NCBI GenBank assembly: GCA_030765065.1
Contig: CM060976.1
Span: 57,024,539 to 57,088,538, forward strand
Length of the DNA stretch: 64,000 nucleotides
Direction: 5' to 3'
DNA from: Deroplatys truncata
Taxonomy: Eukaryota; Arthropoda; Insecta; Mantodea; Mantidae
Positions 1 to 11,833 of this stretch are shown here, piece by piece. The translations under genes and the position numbers were made by a program. The notes under the pieces were generated by a model, which saw nothing but the letters and a program-made list of their open reading frames with translations, did not search any database and was not told where the DNA came from. Each line of letters begins with the position of its first letter. Position 1 is the first letter of the stretch.

Positions 1-96
1 ACCTCAAAACACGTATTTCGGTGAAATATCGCTATCGAATTTTTGGTGGAAGGCAATACTTCCCCTACTTATTATACGTAGTGGAGAAAGTAAAAA
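1..96 (+). repeat. Repeat A, 3' end fragment
   Basis: This is the last ~95 bp of the repeat A family, cut off by the window edge. It carries the family's late block (cgtatttcggtgaaatatcg, then tttttggtggaaggcaatac) and ends in the signature gtggagaaagtaaaaa, where most copies read gtagagaaagtaa. The same end recurs near 7085, 9790, 10586, 11833, 17765, 26056 and 30466. Confidence 0.85.
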
Positions 97-1099
97 GCAG
101 TTTAAGATAAGATTAAAACCAGCATACGCTAACGTTAATTTAGGTAAGTTCATGACTCATTATCTCAGAAAGTATTTAGGATATCAAAGTGAAATTTGTA
201 CTGAATATGAATATATATCTTCTAAATTCAATTAAGAGAGATGGGATTATCTGTTAATTATACACTTTTTATTTAAACACTTTTGGAAATTAGTTATTTT
301 GAAATAACCAACCATTTTATTTTTAGCATGAATGTGCTGTTTTTGTCATCGTAAAATATTCTTTAATTATCTTCAATAGTTTCTGAGAAAATTAATCAAA
401 AAGGTGTTCATAGCAAACTTAATCAATCTTCTCTTATATTTGGAAAGAATGAAACCATATGGCTTGCACAGGAAACCTACAATATTTAGCTACCATCTAA
501 AATTCAGTTAAAAGTTACCACTACACAAAAAGTATAGGAGTTATAAGTTTCTCTGTCAAATGATGCAGAATTCAAAGCAAAAACTGGCAGATGTAGTACC
601 ATTTTAAATATATTCAAAATACAAGCACTGTACCTGTAATGAGAAAATATATATTAAATTATAGAACAAAACTCAATTTATATGCATCTACCAGAAACTA
701 AAGCGATACGACTTTTTGACAATTTTTGTTATTAAATCTCCTTTAAGGAACGCAAGTTACTCTGGGTTGAGGTATTTTTTTAAAAAAAATTGCTATTATT
801 ATATTTATTTTACGTCGCTATAACCACATTGTCATATCCCGACGGATCTTAGTAGATAACTAGCGGATCGATGTGTGGATAGTTAGCCTTCTAGGTCTCA
901 TCCCTGTAACCATGTCATTTTGCTTCATCACGTGTTCACAGAGACCTTAGTGCATATCAACTGTATCTTCTGCTGCGTGCCGTGCAGATGCATTAGGGTG
1001 CCAATCAGTCTACCTGCTTTCATTGTCTGTGGATAGTGGCATAGCATTCGCTATTACCACCTATTTTTCATTTTTACTATTGTTTTAGACTTAAGGTGG
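97..1099. other. AT-rich spacer, nothing recognised
   Basis: About 1 kb of AT-rich DNA with stops in all frames. I see no splice-bounded open frame, tRNA-like box or match to the repeat families found elsewhere in the window. Confidence 0.6.
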
Positions 1100-1256
1100 A
1101 ACTTTGGGTATTGGAATTAAATATCCAATCCGGTATTCACCTAGGCGACCGAGGGGAAATCACAAAAAACCCTCAGCCAGATTGGTCGGATTTGAACCCG
1201 GGACCTCCCGAATGCGGACCACAGATGTTGCCATCTGAGGCATCCCGCTCGGTAAA
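1100..1256 (-). repeat. SINE-B copy (tRNA-headed SINE), truncated
   Basis: On the minus strand the head runs from about 1256 as gagcgggatgcctcagatgg, followed by a B-box-like gggttcaaatccgac, then the SINE-B core (tcccctcggtcgcctaggtg). Copies at 43.7, 47.4 and 60.7 kb share this order: tRNA-like head, a gttttcctcggtcg core, then gctgggatgg. The long SINE-B body is absent, so the copy is truncated. No tRNA cloverleaf is maintained, so this is not a working tRNA gene. Confidence 0.7.
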
Positions 1257-2749
1257 TTGGCTATTTTGCAACAAACGTAAACCAGTTTTATGGTGAAATT
1301 TATAAATGTTTACTCTGCATTATGCTTTGCTTCCCACCTCCGAAATCTCATGATGGATAACACAAGTAACACAAGTGGTCTAATATCAAAATCAATCAAC
1401 CTCACGTAACTAGAATTTTGGGTGAAATTACAACTCATGCATTTAATACGCCATTACATAATAGTTTGTACCATTAGATCAACAAAATTGAAGCATCTAA
1501 TCTTATTACTAAAAGGCTCTAAGATACAAACAAAGCTTCGAAATGGTATCAGAATTCAAATAGCATAAAGCTAGGTTAGTTATTTAAAAAGATCCGCGTT
1601 TTAATGCTCTACGTCAGGGTCGATCAAGGCAATTACGAGTGAAGTATTAAAACCCCTGTGATGTAGTAATTGTTCCAGATAAGCATAGGTAAGGGTAGCG
1701 GAAGGAAGGGAGAGATTTAAGAACCACCTAGGTACAAAGTACAACATGCATTCCCCTTGCCCCGCTAGTACATCTATCACTGACTCCACCTTTCTTTCCT
1801 CATCTGCCGCACCCATCTCCATGAGCTTCTCTAGAAATCATCTTTCTTACTGGTGTCACCAACCTGGCCATTTGACTTTTCTGCTATTGGACCAGCCTGC
1901 TTGCGCTATGTATAACCAGCAATTTGTGTACTATCGGCTTGGTTTGCGACCACGTGGAACATTTCACATGATATATGCTGTCCTGCGGTGTCACCTCAAA
2001 TAAAATTCTGTATTTAACTTGCAGCATACTAACAATTAAGGTTCAGGTAAAATTTTCATACCATATGGGTATGGAGTGCAAGTCCTTTGAATTATTAATG
2101 TTGTGTGTTGGTTAAATTCGGTAGCAGGACAATGTTCCGGATAATTTAGGCCCAATTCACAATAAAAGCTAAACTTAGTTTAACGTAAACTTAAAAAGTA
2201 GATTATATATATTGTAATGGGACTGTTTACAATGAGTCAATGTAAAACATAAAACCAAGCATTAAATTAAATGTACAGTTAGAAGTTTGCAAGAACAAGG
2301 CATTCAAATTTTAGTTTACGTCAAACATAAGAAACCAGCCAATCAGAGAGCTATTCTCATTACGTGATTATTCTGGCATCTCACATGAGGCTTTCGGTAG
2401 CTATGTGTTGACTCGCTAACTGCCCTTCAGTACAAATTATGGGCCATATCTATAAAACTCGCAGAAAAACAAATTGTGAAGGTATACGGTATGTTATAGT
2501 GAGTTTGATGTTCTTTAATAGTGTAGCTAGCTCCTTTCATTTTGATACATGTACACAGAGCGCCAAAGAAAATCTTCGGCGTATTTTATATGGCTTTCTG
2601 GGGTCTGTTGAGGCGTGTCCTTCACCTTACTTATCGCAGAGCGTTGTGGCTTGATAATACAGCAATAAAGGGGAAAAGAGGGGAGGTTGATGCCTTTGGT
2701 TTTCTGGTGTTATTGAAACCAAAACATGTTTACTGTCTCAGAACCAGTG
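1257..2749. other. AT-rich spacer with a possible DNA-transposon end
   Basis: No convincing gene. At 2149 the text ggcccaattcac resembles the ends of PIF/Harbinger-type elements, but I find no matching inverted end downstream. A CCAAT-type motif, gccaatcagaga, lies at 2338 and recurs at 42931. The part just before 2750 may be the 5' end of the Tc1-like scrap that follows. Confidence 0.4.
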
Positions 2750-2972
2750 ATGCCGTATACTAGCAAAATTACTCGTGGACGTATCATGGATATGTAGGAG
2801 GCTGGTTGTACTGTTACAGCAATTGCAACGGCAACGCATATAAGTGTTTTTATAGTAAATTAATGGATGAAGATATTCAACAAAAGTGGGGAAGACGGTC
2901 TACGTACTGGTCAGAGTAGGGGCACTCCCCGTAAAACATCCACAGATGCTGATATTCATTTAATAAACGCAA
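2750..2972 (+). pseudogene. Tc1-like transposase, amino-terminal fragment
   Basis: One reading frame from the ATG at 2750 gives the DNA-binding amino-terminal part of a Tc1-family transposase. Recognisable blocks are KITRGRIMDM, EAGCTVTAIATATHIS and SGEDGLRTGQSRGTPRKTST, the usual first helix-turn-helix followed by the GR(P)RK hinge. The frame holds two internal stops, one after MDM and one before WMKIF, and homology ends abruptly after IHLINA. The DDE catalytic domain is missing, so this is a dead 5' scrap. It belongs to a different Tc1 lineage from the elements at 23.6 and 56.6 kb. The family call rests on the residue pattern only. Confidence 0.7.
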
Positions 2973-4159
2973 ATTACTCTGTTGTTATAATTGACTGATC
3001 ATGTTTAGAAACTAGAGATAAATATGCATATGGTTTAGCGAATATGACATACATATTATGGCAATAAAATTGGGTTATATTTTTGTCTACAATCCTGTTG
3101 TATTCCTATGATCAGCATTATGTTAGTAAAGATATATTAACCAATTAGAGTTTGAAATAGAGGGAAACATGCTGCTTCATTTATTTATTTATTATTTAGT
3201 TATGTTTGCTTCTATGCAGCAATAAGCATTGATACCACTGTGAGATTACAGTTCTGTTAATTTTTTTCTATAAAGTGCTGCCTTACTATGTATTTAATGA
3301 ATATGATTCAAGCTTTAATTTGCACCCCCTGAAAATCTCACAATACTCATTCTACATTTCGGTAACCTTGGCACTCATCAAGTTTCCCCCTTAGCGTTTA
3401 ACCCTTTCAAAGGCGTATCCTGTACTAGTCGATAAGGTATGGGCTACCAATCACGATAAGAGGTCTGTATGAGAAACTGAATGCACTCACTCAACCTCTT
3501 ACCCTTTTAGCCCATACGATTGAGAGCGTAAACATATAATTCGTTTCTACGTCATTTCAATATAATGATTTAAAATCATATTTAATAATTTTTTTATTTT
3601 GCTTTTGTAACCTTTGTTGGGTTATTGGTGTAATTATTTAGCAGAAGGAGTGGCGCACCCTTGCACCGTGGCCTAAAGCAACCAATGAAATGGCCATGTC
3701 TTCGCAATACTACATACAACAATAAATAATGTGACATAGACGTGAGGTGTAGTGAGATTTCCTTTGGCACACTTTGTACATAACTGCTTCTGTGTGCTGT
3801 GGTAGCTTCGTAGGCCGCCTATTAGCTCAGCTGTTTCAAGCTCTCTTGCGTTTGGCTGGTGTTCATGTTTCCATATGACATTATGAATATAAATATATTG
3901 TGTTAAGTTTATGCTTAATGTTATGTCGTTATGTTAGTGATTAATTTCATTGTGAATGACCATAATGAAAATTAGAATGAAGTTTGTTAAATAAGACTAT
4001 CAACTTCAAAAACCCTTACATTAACATTATGCATACTCTATTCATATTTTATATTTTGTATTAAAATCGTATTATTTTGCATTATAGGGAGTAGCAAAAT
4101 GGAATTTTTATTTTCAAAGGTATGATCCACAATTCCATTCGTTTCCAAAATTATAGTCG
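2973..4159. other. AT-rich spacer, nothing recognised
   Basis: AT-rich sequence after the truncated transposase. I see no coding frame, tRNA-like box or repeat shared with the rest of the window. Confidence 0.55.
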
Positions 4160-4985
4160 ATGACCTATTTTATATTAACAGCTGGGAAGATTATTTTTCT
4201 CGATGATCGTAGACTATGTGTCTTTTCCAAAGAGGTTAACTTGGCGGCCAGGGGGAAATGTTCATATTCAGGAGCTTCACCTCTATTTCGTTGTATACGT
4301 TAAGGATTTCTGTATAATGTGAGAACGATGCTAATTTATGTTATTAGTAGAGTTAGGACAAATATCCATTGAGCGAGGAATCAACATAAGTACCACGTTA
4401 CCTAGTGCACGTGACGTCGCACCAGTTGCGTTATTAGATGGTAGACTTGCTCTCTGTGAAATGTGTTTATGTTCTGTTCTACCCCTGACGTTTCTGTTTA
4501 CAGTTCCAGGTTATCTACGGCACCCCTTCCGCTCGCCGCAATATCGATACAAAGTCGTTGCGTGCACAAATTGTAAGCCATTTGTGGTTATTAAATAGCT
4601 ATTCACCAAAAAGAAGGTACAAAGGTTTAAAATATAACCTATTATAACTATTTAAACAATTACTCAACCCTTTCGACCTAGGATTCTTCCAACGTCAAAG
4701 GGTACTTATAGGCTATGCGGCATTTTCAGGCAGACCTTGGAAGACTGTTGGGGAAGGTTAAGGAAGTCAGACGTTCCATCGATGTTTCACATCCATTTGC
4801 ATAAATATTACAATTATAAGGGGTAATGGGGATATTAAACCATAAAAGTCCTATAGATCACTGTACAACAATTTCATATAGGGAGAGGGAGGTAAATTAA
4901 ATTAATTAATTCATCATGCGTGTTTAAGAAGTTATCTGTACAACACCGGGTAAGCCAGTTAATATTGTATAATTTGGAAATCATA
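4160..4985 (+). repeat. Repeat R2, copy 1, with a ~247-bp internal insertion
   Basis: This segment aligns in order with 36021-36525 and its left part at 34655-34708. Shared blocks include tgtcttttccaaagaggtta, tataggctatg followed by aggaagtcagacgttcc, and acaattataaggg. It holds about 247 bp missing from the other copy (4347-4593), flanked by the direct repeat ttatta at 4341-4346 and 4588-4593. The 86-codon open frame lying largely in that insert (4338-4598) resembles nothing I know. R2 has no coding capacity that I can see and I cannot place it in a named class. Confidence 0.65.
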
Positions 4986-5019
4986 AGAGACAGACAAAAA
5001 GCTTACTACAGAAAAGTTA

Positions 5020-5275
5020 TGACCTGTCGCACTCACATTACTTTCTATACTTATTCTTGTACAAACTATTTTTACAAACTAGTCTCCTACCAAGTCTTGT
5101 GTGAAACAACAATTAGTTAGCATGTTCTTACAAACGGATTTTTATGTATTTACTTCATATTAATCGGGATAAACAGTTGCAGAAACTGTCTTATTATTTT
5201 CTTGTGGGTAAAAGGGAATTATGAAATACAATTGCTTTAAGCGATTGTCAAACCTAGGGTATGTATTCACGTTTA
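5020..5275 (+). repeat. Repeat A, 5' end fragment
   Basis: This matches the start of other repeat A copies: cactcacattactttctata, then ttcttgtacaaactattttt, then acttcatattaatcgggata. It lacks the middle and 3' end. It lies just after the R2 copy. The R2 copy at 36 kb is also followed by a repeat A piece, but of a different part and orientation. Confidence 0.65.
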
Positions 5276-6439
5276 GAAAGAAATGCTACAGTTTTGATAT
5301 GAATTCTATGCAATTTTTACTGTTAAAGCAACAAAAGCACAGCATTTAAAAATATTCAACACTTGAAAAAATATGACATTTTCAGAACATTCTAGCCTTA
5401 CCAAAAATTAAGGTTTCAAGATTTCCTTTTTTACTGACTTATGGGTTAATGTGTTATTATTTTGTGAACAAGAATATTTTGGATATTATGATTACTAGTT
5501 ATACAGTTAAAGTTTTTTGGTTAAATGGATAAAAAATTGGGCAAGTGTATTTTAAAAATTCATAGCAGTAGTGATTTTCATTGTAATTTTGAAGTTCTAG
5601 TTTACAAAACAGCCTGTTCCTTAAACTTTAATTTGATGTATGAATGAAGTTTCTAGTCCAATTTCTAGTGTAGGTTTTGTTGTTTTGAAAACTGCAACGT
5701 GAAGATAAGTTTATTTTCTTAAAAAATTAAAACAAGAATTAAAATGTTATTAAGTATGAAAAACCGCTTACTTTAAGATCTCAAAATGCTTAAGGTATTC
5801 CTTGTTAAAATCATATCATATTATATTTTAGTAATATTAAAATAGTATTAGCATCACTGTCAGAATTAACCGATTCAATCTTAGAATGAGAAGCACTGGT
5901 TTATCAGTATTCACTGTTTATCCCTATTCTCCTGTCTGGACACTTTCACTGCTGTCATTGTAGTTTTAGTTTGTCTAATACTATAAACTTCCTCTTCTGC
6001 GAACGAACATTAGTTTTGTTATCCATTTTAACTCATAATTTGTTACAAAATTCTAACAGTCCTCAAATGTGCTTGTAAACAAACGAAGTGATGCTAAGGC
6101 CCATATAAATCCTGAAATACAATCTCTACGGCATTTGCTCTTAGTTTCATCTTTGAAAGCATGAGGAAATGTTTGCAGGAAGCCATGCTAGCTTGAAGTA
6201 GGGGGATTCGAATCAGAAAAAAACAAAGAAACGAGGAGCAGAGTAACTCAAAATTTGCTGCCACGCCCACATTTCTGGAGTCTTGGAGCGCAGTGCACCA
6301 TTTTAATCAACTTTAAGAGTTGGAATATTTAAATAAAACTTATATCATTTTAAACAGGAAGGGCTATAATTTCATAAAATAGCAAAAAACAAAGATTGAA
6401 CTTTTTTTTAGGAAAAACTGCTTTTTAAACGTGGATACA
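5276..6439. other. AT-rich spacer
   Basis: Strongly AT-rich with short homopolymer runs. No gene, splice-bounded open frame or repeat-family match was seen. Confidence 0.55.
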
Positions 6440-7085
6440 TACCAAGCGCGGGTGGTTATATAATGGCTTTGAAATTCCTTTCTCTTTCCATGGCCATTAA
6501 AGAAAGAAACAAAACAAAGAAAAAAAACAAATAAGTACTTCCAAATTGAGAAAATATAAATATTTAAAAATTCAAACAAATAACAAGGAATATCTAGGAA
6601 ATGGTTAAATCCAAAAAAAATTCATTGAACATAAATTGTGTGCTTTAATGAGATCTACACTTTTTGTCAGGAAAGTTTTATCTGTCTCTTACGGCTTACC
6701 AGTTATGCAAAGGTCATTCAGAATGAAGAGCACTCCAGAGGCTATTCCCAGAAAATACAAGATATACATTTCATTAGTCATGAAAATATCTTAAACATAT
6801 GGTATTTTAATACAAATCATTAGAGGCGTTTATGAGAAAATCGAAATTTTCGAAACATATTTCATGTAAAGGGTAGTTAGGATGGGGGATTTTCTTGAAA
6901 ATCTTCGTGTCGCATCCTTGTCATTTTTGAGTTATGCTGCTTATAGACGCACACATGGATCTTTTTCTAATTTTTTTTGGCAGTCATGGGCGCTTAAAAC
7001 ATATTTCAGGTGAAATCTCGACATAAAATTTTTGGTGGAATTCAATGCTTACCCTACCTACTATACGTAGTAGAAAGAATAAAAA
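6440..7085 (+). repeat. Repeat A copy, 5'-truncated
   Basis: It carries the middle block (gagatctacactttttgtca, gcttaccagttatgcaaagg, gctattcccagaaaatacaa), the late block (gggtagttaggatgggggat) and the 3' end (actatacgtagtagaaagaa). The CA tract is reduced to acgcacacatgg. The first ~200 bp of the family are missing or too diverged to see. Confidence 0.85.
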
Positions 7086-7759
7086 TATAGACGTCATTAA
7101 AAACACACTTTGTGTGAAATAAACGTTTTAGGTCATTAATGTTTTCTCGAAATACTCCGTGTTGCGTGATTCACTTCCACAAGCGCATCATCTGATGAAT
7201 TGTGATTGAAAGTTTGCGATCACTCGTTTTCGATACATCGCAAAACCTCGTCCGTTTCCACGGTTAAACTTTCGAGTGCCATTTCCGCTGTTTCGGAATG
7301 TAACTAAGTACTTCCAGAAATACTTTATTCACAGGAAGGTGCTAAGAAATTCCCTTTGCAGGTTGAATATTTCCTCTGAGCAGAAAACTTCTTTGAGAAG
7401 AATTCAATGGATTCTGTACATTTTTTCTTTGTTGTAATGCTGCTCATGCTGCAAAGTCAGATACCTCTTCCAATCCTAATTTCATGATAGGTACGTATTT
7501 GGAAAAGCTAGAAAGCTGCTTGCGCTAGTTCTTCTTTATAGCTGTTCTTTGTATTTTCAATAATTTCTAGGCAAAAATGCATCATGAATAACATAAGGAG
7601 TATAAAACAATCAAATTTTGGATGAATTACTATCATGCCTTATGTGAATATGTCATGGGTAGAAGAAGTCATGTGTGTAAGCAAACCTTTTCATTTAAAT
7701 GTTATGGAACTGTATCTTAAATCAGAAAAGAACCAACTATCCCACAACAAACAAAAAAA
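7086..7759. other. Spacer, nothing firm
   Basis: No gene. The stretch 7570-7640 (catcatgaataacataagga, then attttggatgaattac) weakly resembles 1350-1440, so a further low-copy repeat may be present. Confidence 0.4.
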
Positions 7760-8010
7760 TCTGATGTGTTACACTCACATAACTTTCTCTACTCTTGTAC
7801 AACCTAATTTTACAAACGCCTATTCTCCATATGCTTCATGTTAATCGAGATATCGAGATGTCAATCTTATTGGTAATTTTCGTGTAGATGCAAGGAAAAT
7901 ATGGTAGCTTTTAAGTGATAGTCAAATATTTTAACGCTGGTTGCTATGTGACGCATTCCACTCTCTTTGCATGTCCAGGACATAAAAAAAAATGAATAAC
8001 TGAAACGGCA
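7760..8010 (+). repeat. Repeat A, 5' half, split by an insertion
   Basis: It starts with the conserved ctgatgtgttacactcacat, continues to actttctctactcttgtaca and tcatgttaatcgagatatcg, and runs to caggacataaaaaaaaatga, which is about mid-family. The 3' half resumes at about 9166 on the same strand with agcaatatctcgaaaacggt, the next block in the full-length copy at 10.7-11.8 kb. The two halves are best read as one copy split by about 1.15 kb of foreign DNA. Confidence 0.7.
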
Positions 8011-9165
8011 ACTCTAGGCCGAGCCCAAGAACTGTAATTACAGATAATTTATTAATTAACTTTTATTGATGTTAAATCGTACTATGTAAATATCTTTATC
8101 TCATACTGCTTGTATATTTTAAGAAGGGTGATTTAACATTATGTATCTATCTAGGTTAATAATATTAGTAGAGTTATAAATGGTTTAATGTAAATAATTT
8201 AAGCGCTATGTTAAAATACTGTCCACGATGGAATGTTTTAGCTACAGGAATAGTGCTTTCGAAGGCAGAAAACCTAGTTTTATTACCTCTCTTCGGTCGC
8301 AGTGCTATTATTCCTACAGCGAGGGTGTAGAGCCTTTGTCCCATTATTTGATAATTCGCCGTGACCAAGTGAGCGAGAAAGACAACCTAACGGTACATGT
8401 AGGAAAAGCCGCGATATATATTAAAATTGGACCAATGAGATCCCTGAAAGTTTATTCGAAATAGTTAGACGCGTCGAGTCGCGCTAAAAATGGACCAATA
8501 GGAAAGGAAGCAGCCTCAGAAGCCTGAGAGTATAAATGGATCTGTTTGGGGAAAATTCGGGACAGTTTTGGTAATGTGTGGTCAGGGAGAGATGCTGCAG
8601 GATGTGTGAGACATCGCGCCAAAAAGGGAATAAAGACAGTTTTATCATGGAATTTTAGCATTGCAGTGCGACAGTTTTGGCAATGTGTAGTCAGGGAGAG
8701 ATGCTGCAGGATGTGTGAGATATCGCGCCAAAACAGGGAATCACAATAGTTTTAGCAACACACCTAAGATCCGCTACTCTGAAAGCGACAATAAGAATAG
8801 TTATATTTCGTGCCATATCCACGCCATAGTTTAACAGCGGTGGACAGTATTTTATAGCGGCAATACCAGTTTTGTATACTACGAGTGTTAATTAAATAAA
8901 AAGAAACGGCAGTGTCATCTTTTCATAAACAAAGCAAGTCTATGTCTTCCTATATCACCACCCGAGATCTACGTTTTCCTTTACCGAGGATAAGTCCATG
9001 CTCCCATATAGTTTAAGAAAAATTACTGCAGCTAGCCGAGGATAAATTGAAAAGAACCAACCCACTGAGAACTTCTGGAAGCAACGGGAGAAGCATCAAG
9101 GTAAGCCTAACAGCACGGATGAGGAGGTGATCGCCGCATAACGCATTTGAGAAAAAGTATAAGTA
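8011..9165. mobile_element. Unclassified ~1.15-kb insertion, LTR-like in layout
   Basis: This block interrupts a repeat A copy. It shows a promoter-like order: two ggaccaat motifs near 8430 and 8490, a TATA-like gtataaatgg near 8530, and an aataaa signal near 8896. That order suggests a solo LTR of an old retroelement, but I cannot define its ends or find a family match. It also holds a ~79-bp segment repeated at 109-bp spacing (8561 and 8670). No coding sequence is visible. It could equally be an unrelated insertion. Confidence 0.35.
8561..8748 (+). repeat. Two-copy tandem duplication, 109-bp period
   Basis: Both units begin gacagttttgg and share gtcagggagagatgctgcag, gatgtgtgaga and atcgcgccaaaa. 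Unit 1 starts at 8561 and unit 2 at 8670. They differ at a few positions, so the duplication is not brand new. Confidence 0.85.
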
Positions 9166-9790
9166 TTGGAAAATTTAAGGAAATAACAAGCAATATCTCG
9201 AAAACGGTTCACTCAACAAAAGAAATGCATATGACATAAGTTATGTATTTTAACGCGATCTACATTTTTTGTGTAGTAAAATTTTGTCTATCTCTTATGG
9301 TTTACCAGTTATGCAAAAGTCGTTCACAATGAAGAATACTTTTGGAGACATTCCCAGAAAATTCGAGATATACATTTCATTTCTCATGACATTACCCTAA
9401 ACATATGATATTTTCATCAAAATCGTTAGAGCCATTTTTGAGAAAATTAAAATTTTCGAAAAATCTTCCATGTAAAGGGTAGTCTGGGGTGGGGGGATTT
9501 TCTTGAAAACCTTCATGTCGCATCTCTGGAAGATACTGAACCTAAATACCAAGTTTGGTGCTTATCCGATTGTTCGTTTTTGAGTTATGCTGTTCGCAGA
9601 CACACACACAGACACACACACACACAGACACACACACAGACACACACACGGACATGTTTCCAAAAATGCTTTTTTTTGGATTCAGGAGGTCTCAAAACGT
9701 GTATTTCCGGTGAAATCTCGGTATCGAATTTTTGGGTGGAATGCAATACTTCCCCTACTTACTATACGTAGTAGAGAAAGTAATAAAAAA
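9166..9790 (+). repeat. Repeat A, 3' half with long CA/GACA tract
   Basis: This carries the family's middle and 3' blocks, including gatctacattttttgtgtag, gggtagtctggggtgggggg, gaagatactgaacctaaata and gttcgtttttgagttatgct. The family's CA tract is expanded here to about 55 bp of CA and GACA units (9598-9652). It ends tacgtagtagagaaagtaat. Short open frames across the tract are low-complexity artefacts. Confidence 0.9.
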
Positions 9791-9869
9791 AGTGTGCTAG
9801 AAATAAATGAAACCTTTGAACAATATTATCAGTCCACTGCTACTGTTTTAAATTTTCCTTTTTGCCCCT

Positions 9870-10586
9870 TACGCATATCCGTATAGATACAAAGGGAACA
9901 GCGATAGCCAAATGTTTAAGAACTGGTCGCTATATGCCAGCCTAACATTCCATACCGTTTCCGCGCAATCGCGAGAAACAACTGGAAATCGCTGGGACAT
10001 AAAAGAATAACAAATATTGAACAATTCGATCCTTGAATATCGAATATTTTAGAAACGGCTTATAACACATAAAAGCTTATTTTAAGTAAATTGTGTTTTA
10101 AAGAGATCTACATTTTTTTATCTAACGCTTAATGTTTACCAGTTATACAAGATTATACAAAATTCCTTCCGAATGAAGAGGACCTCACAGGCCTATTCCC
10201 ATATAATTCAAGGTGTACTTTTTATTTATCACGTAAAGATCTTTAAATTATGGTATTTTAATCAACATCTTTACAGCTATGCTTCAGAACATGAACATTT
10301 TCAAAAAATGTGCCATGTAAAGGGTAGTTGGAGGTGGGGTATTTTCGTGTCGCATTCTTGGAATATACTGAACTTAAATACCAAGTACTTATTTGACTTG
10401 TCGTTTTTAAGTTACGCTGTTCACGGGCACACGCAAACATCCAGACACACACACACACACACGGGCCTTTTTCTAAAACTGTTTTTTGGGATTCAAGTGA
10501 TCTTCAAAACTTGTATTTCCGGTGAAATTGGGATCATTTTTGGATGGAATGTAATGCCTTCTGTACGTGGTAGAGAAAGTAAAAAA
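9870..10586 (+). repeat. Repeat A copy lacking the 5' end
   Basis: It begins within the 5' half (gatacaaagggaacagcgat, gcaatcgcgagaaacaactg), runs through the middle and CA blocks (10441-10463) and ends gtggtagagaaagtaaaaaa. A 189-codon open frame runs through this copy and into the next one, but it encodes no known domain and I reject it as a gene. A further ~50-bp repeat A scrap (tacaagggggatagagcagg) lies at 10612-10665. Confidence 0.85.
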
Positions 10587-10665
10587 GGTGTGTGCTTTTA
10601 TTATACATTTGGTTATAGGTACAAGGGGGATAGAGCAGGTTTAAACGATAGTCAAATCTTTAAAA

Positions 10666-11833
10666 AATCTTGTATTACATTCACATCACTTTCTCTACCC
10701 ACTGTCATTATTTTCTATATAGTTTCTGCAAACTATTCTTAAGTAAGCTTGTTTTTCTGTGTGCTTCATCTTGATTGAAGTAAACTTTGCAGATATAGTT
10801 TAGTTACATATTTCGTTATACGCACACGAAATATTGAGAGAACCGAACCGATACTGAGGTGTTTAAAGGCGACTTGCAATGTATTTAAAACTCCGTATCT
10901 TCACAAAACATTCTGAGAAATAAGTGAATAGCGACAGGACTTTAAAACTAGAAAGTATTAAACAATTGAAACCAATGTTAACGGATATCTCGGAAATGAC
11001 TGATATCATAAGAGAATTGTTTGAAATAAATTTATCTTCCAAAGATTTCTACATTTTTTGTGTAGCATATTTTGTTTATTGCTTGACGTTTACCAGTTAT
11101 ATGAAATTATAAAAGGTTCCTTCAGCATGAATAGGGCTCCACAGACTCACAGAAAATTCAAGATACATATTTTAATTGCCATGCAAACATATTAAACATA
11201 TGGTATTTTAATCAAAATCGTTACAGCCATTTTTGAAAAAATAAACAATTTCCATAATTGTTCATTATAAAGTGTAATTTGAGGTGGAGGATTTTACTGA
11301 GATATCTGAATATCGCATCTATGGAAGGTATTAATTGAACTTAAATATGAATTTTGGTATTTCTGAGACTTTTGGTCCGTCGTCGTAGTTTAAAGGTACC
11401 ATGCTAGCCTCTAGTTAACCCGAGGTCACAGGTTCAAACCCGACGGAGGGCGATGGATTTTTTTAGGGCGTAAAAATACTGAGTACAGCTTCCTTCTGAA
11501 GGGAAGTAAAGCCGGTAGACTTGCAGCACGTAAAAAAACCTCAAGCCTAATAAAGAGTTCTCTGAGCAGAATTTCCGGTCTTTCACACCCAGTATAGAAT
11601 GGGACTCTAAGAACCATATTAGTTAAAGAGCATCCACAAATAAATCTCTTTTTTTTGGCATGTTTGTTTATTTAGTTATGCTGTTCACAGACAGACACAC
11701 ATGCGCGAACACGAATCGTTTTATAAAAATGCTTTCCTTGGATTCAGGGGCATCATTTCGCATAACACTCTATGTCAAATGTTTATATGGGATGGAATAT
11801 CTTCTCTATTAAATGCGTAGTAGAGAAAGTAAG
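10666..11833 (+). repeat. Repeat A, near-complete copy with nested SINE-C
   Basis: This copy runs from the 5' signature (tgtattacattcacatcact) to the 3' signature (gcgtagtagagaaagtaag). It is interrupted at 11375-11656 by a SINE. Without the SINE it is about 890 bp, which sets the family length. Order of blocks: 5' end, atcgagataaacc-like block, atatctcggaaatgactgat, tacattttttgtgtagcata, accagttatatgaaattata, tggtattttaatcaaaatcg, CA block, 3' end. Confidence 0.85.
11375..11656 (+). repeat. SINE-C inserted in repeat A
   Basis: The tRNA-like head has an A-box region (gtcgtagtttaaaggtacca) and a B box (ggttcaaacccgacg), followed by ggagggcgatggattttttt. The body (cttccttctgaagggaagta, then gagttctctgagcagaattt) matches the minus-strand copy at 21340-21620. 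The 3' end is a T-rich tail. The host repeat resumes at once with gtttatttagttatgctgtt, so the SINE is the younger element. Confidence 0.85.

Noticed and set aside
2149-2460. PIF/Harbinger-type element starting ggcccaattcac
   Set aside because: No complementary end or target duplication could be found downstream.
10173-10742. 189-codon plus-strand open frame, the second longest in the window
   Set aside because: It spans two repeat A copies including the CA tract, matches no domain, and the frame is not kept in other copies of the family.
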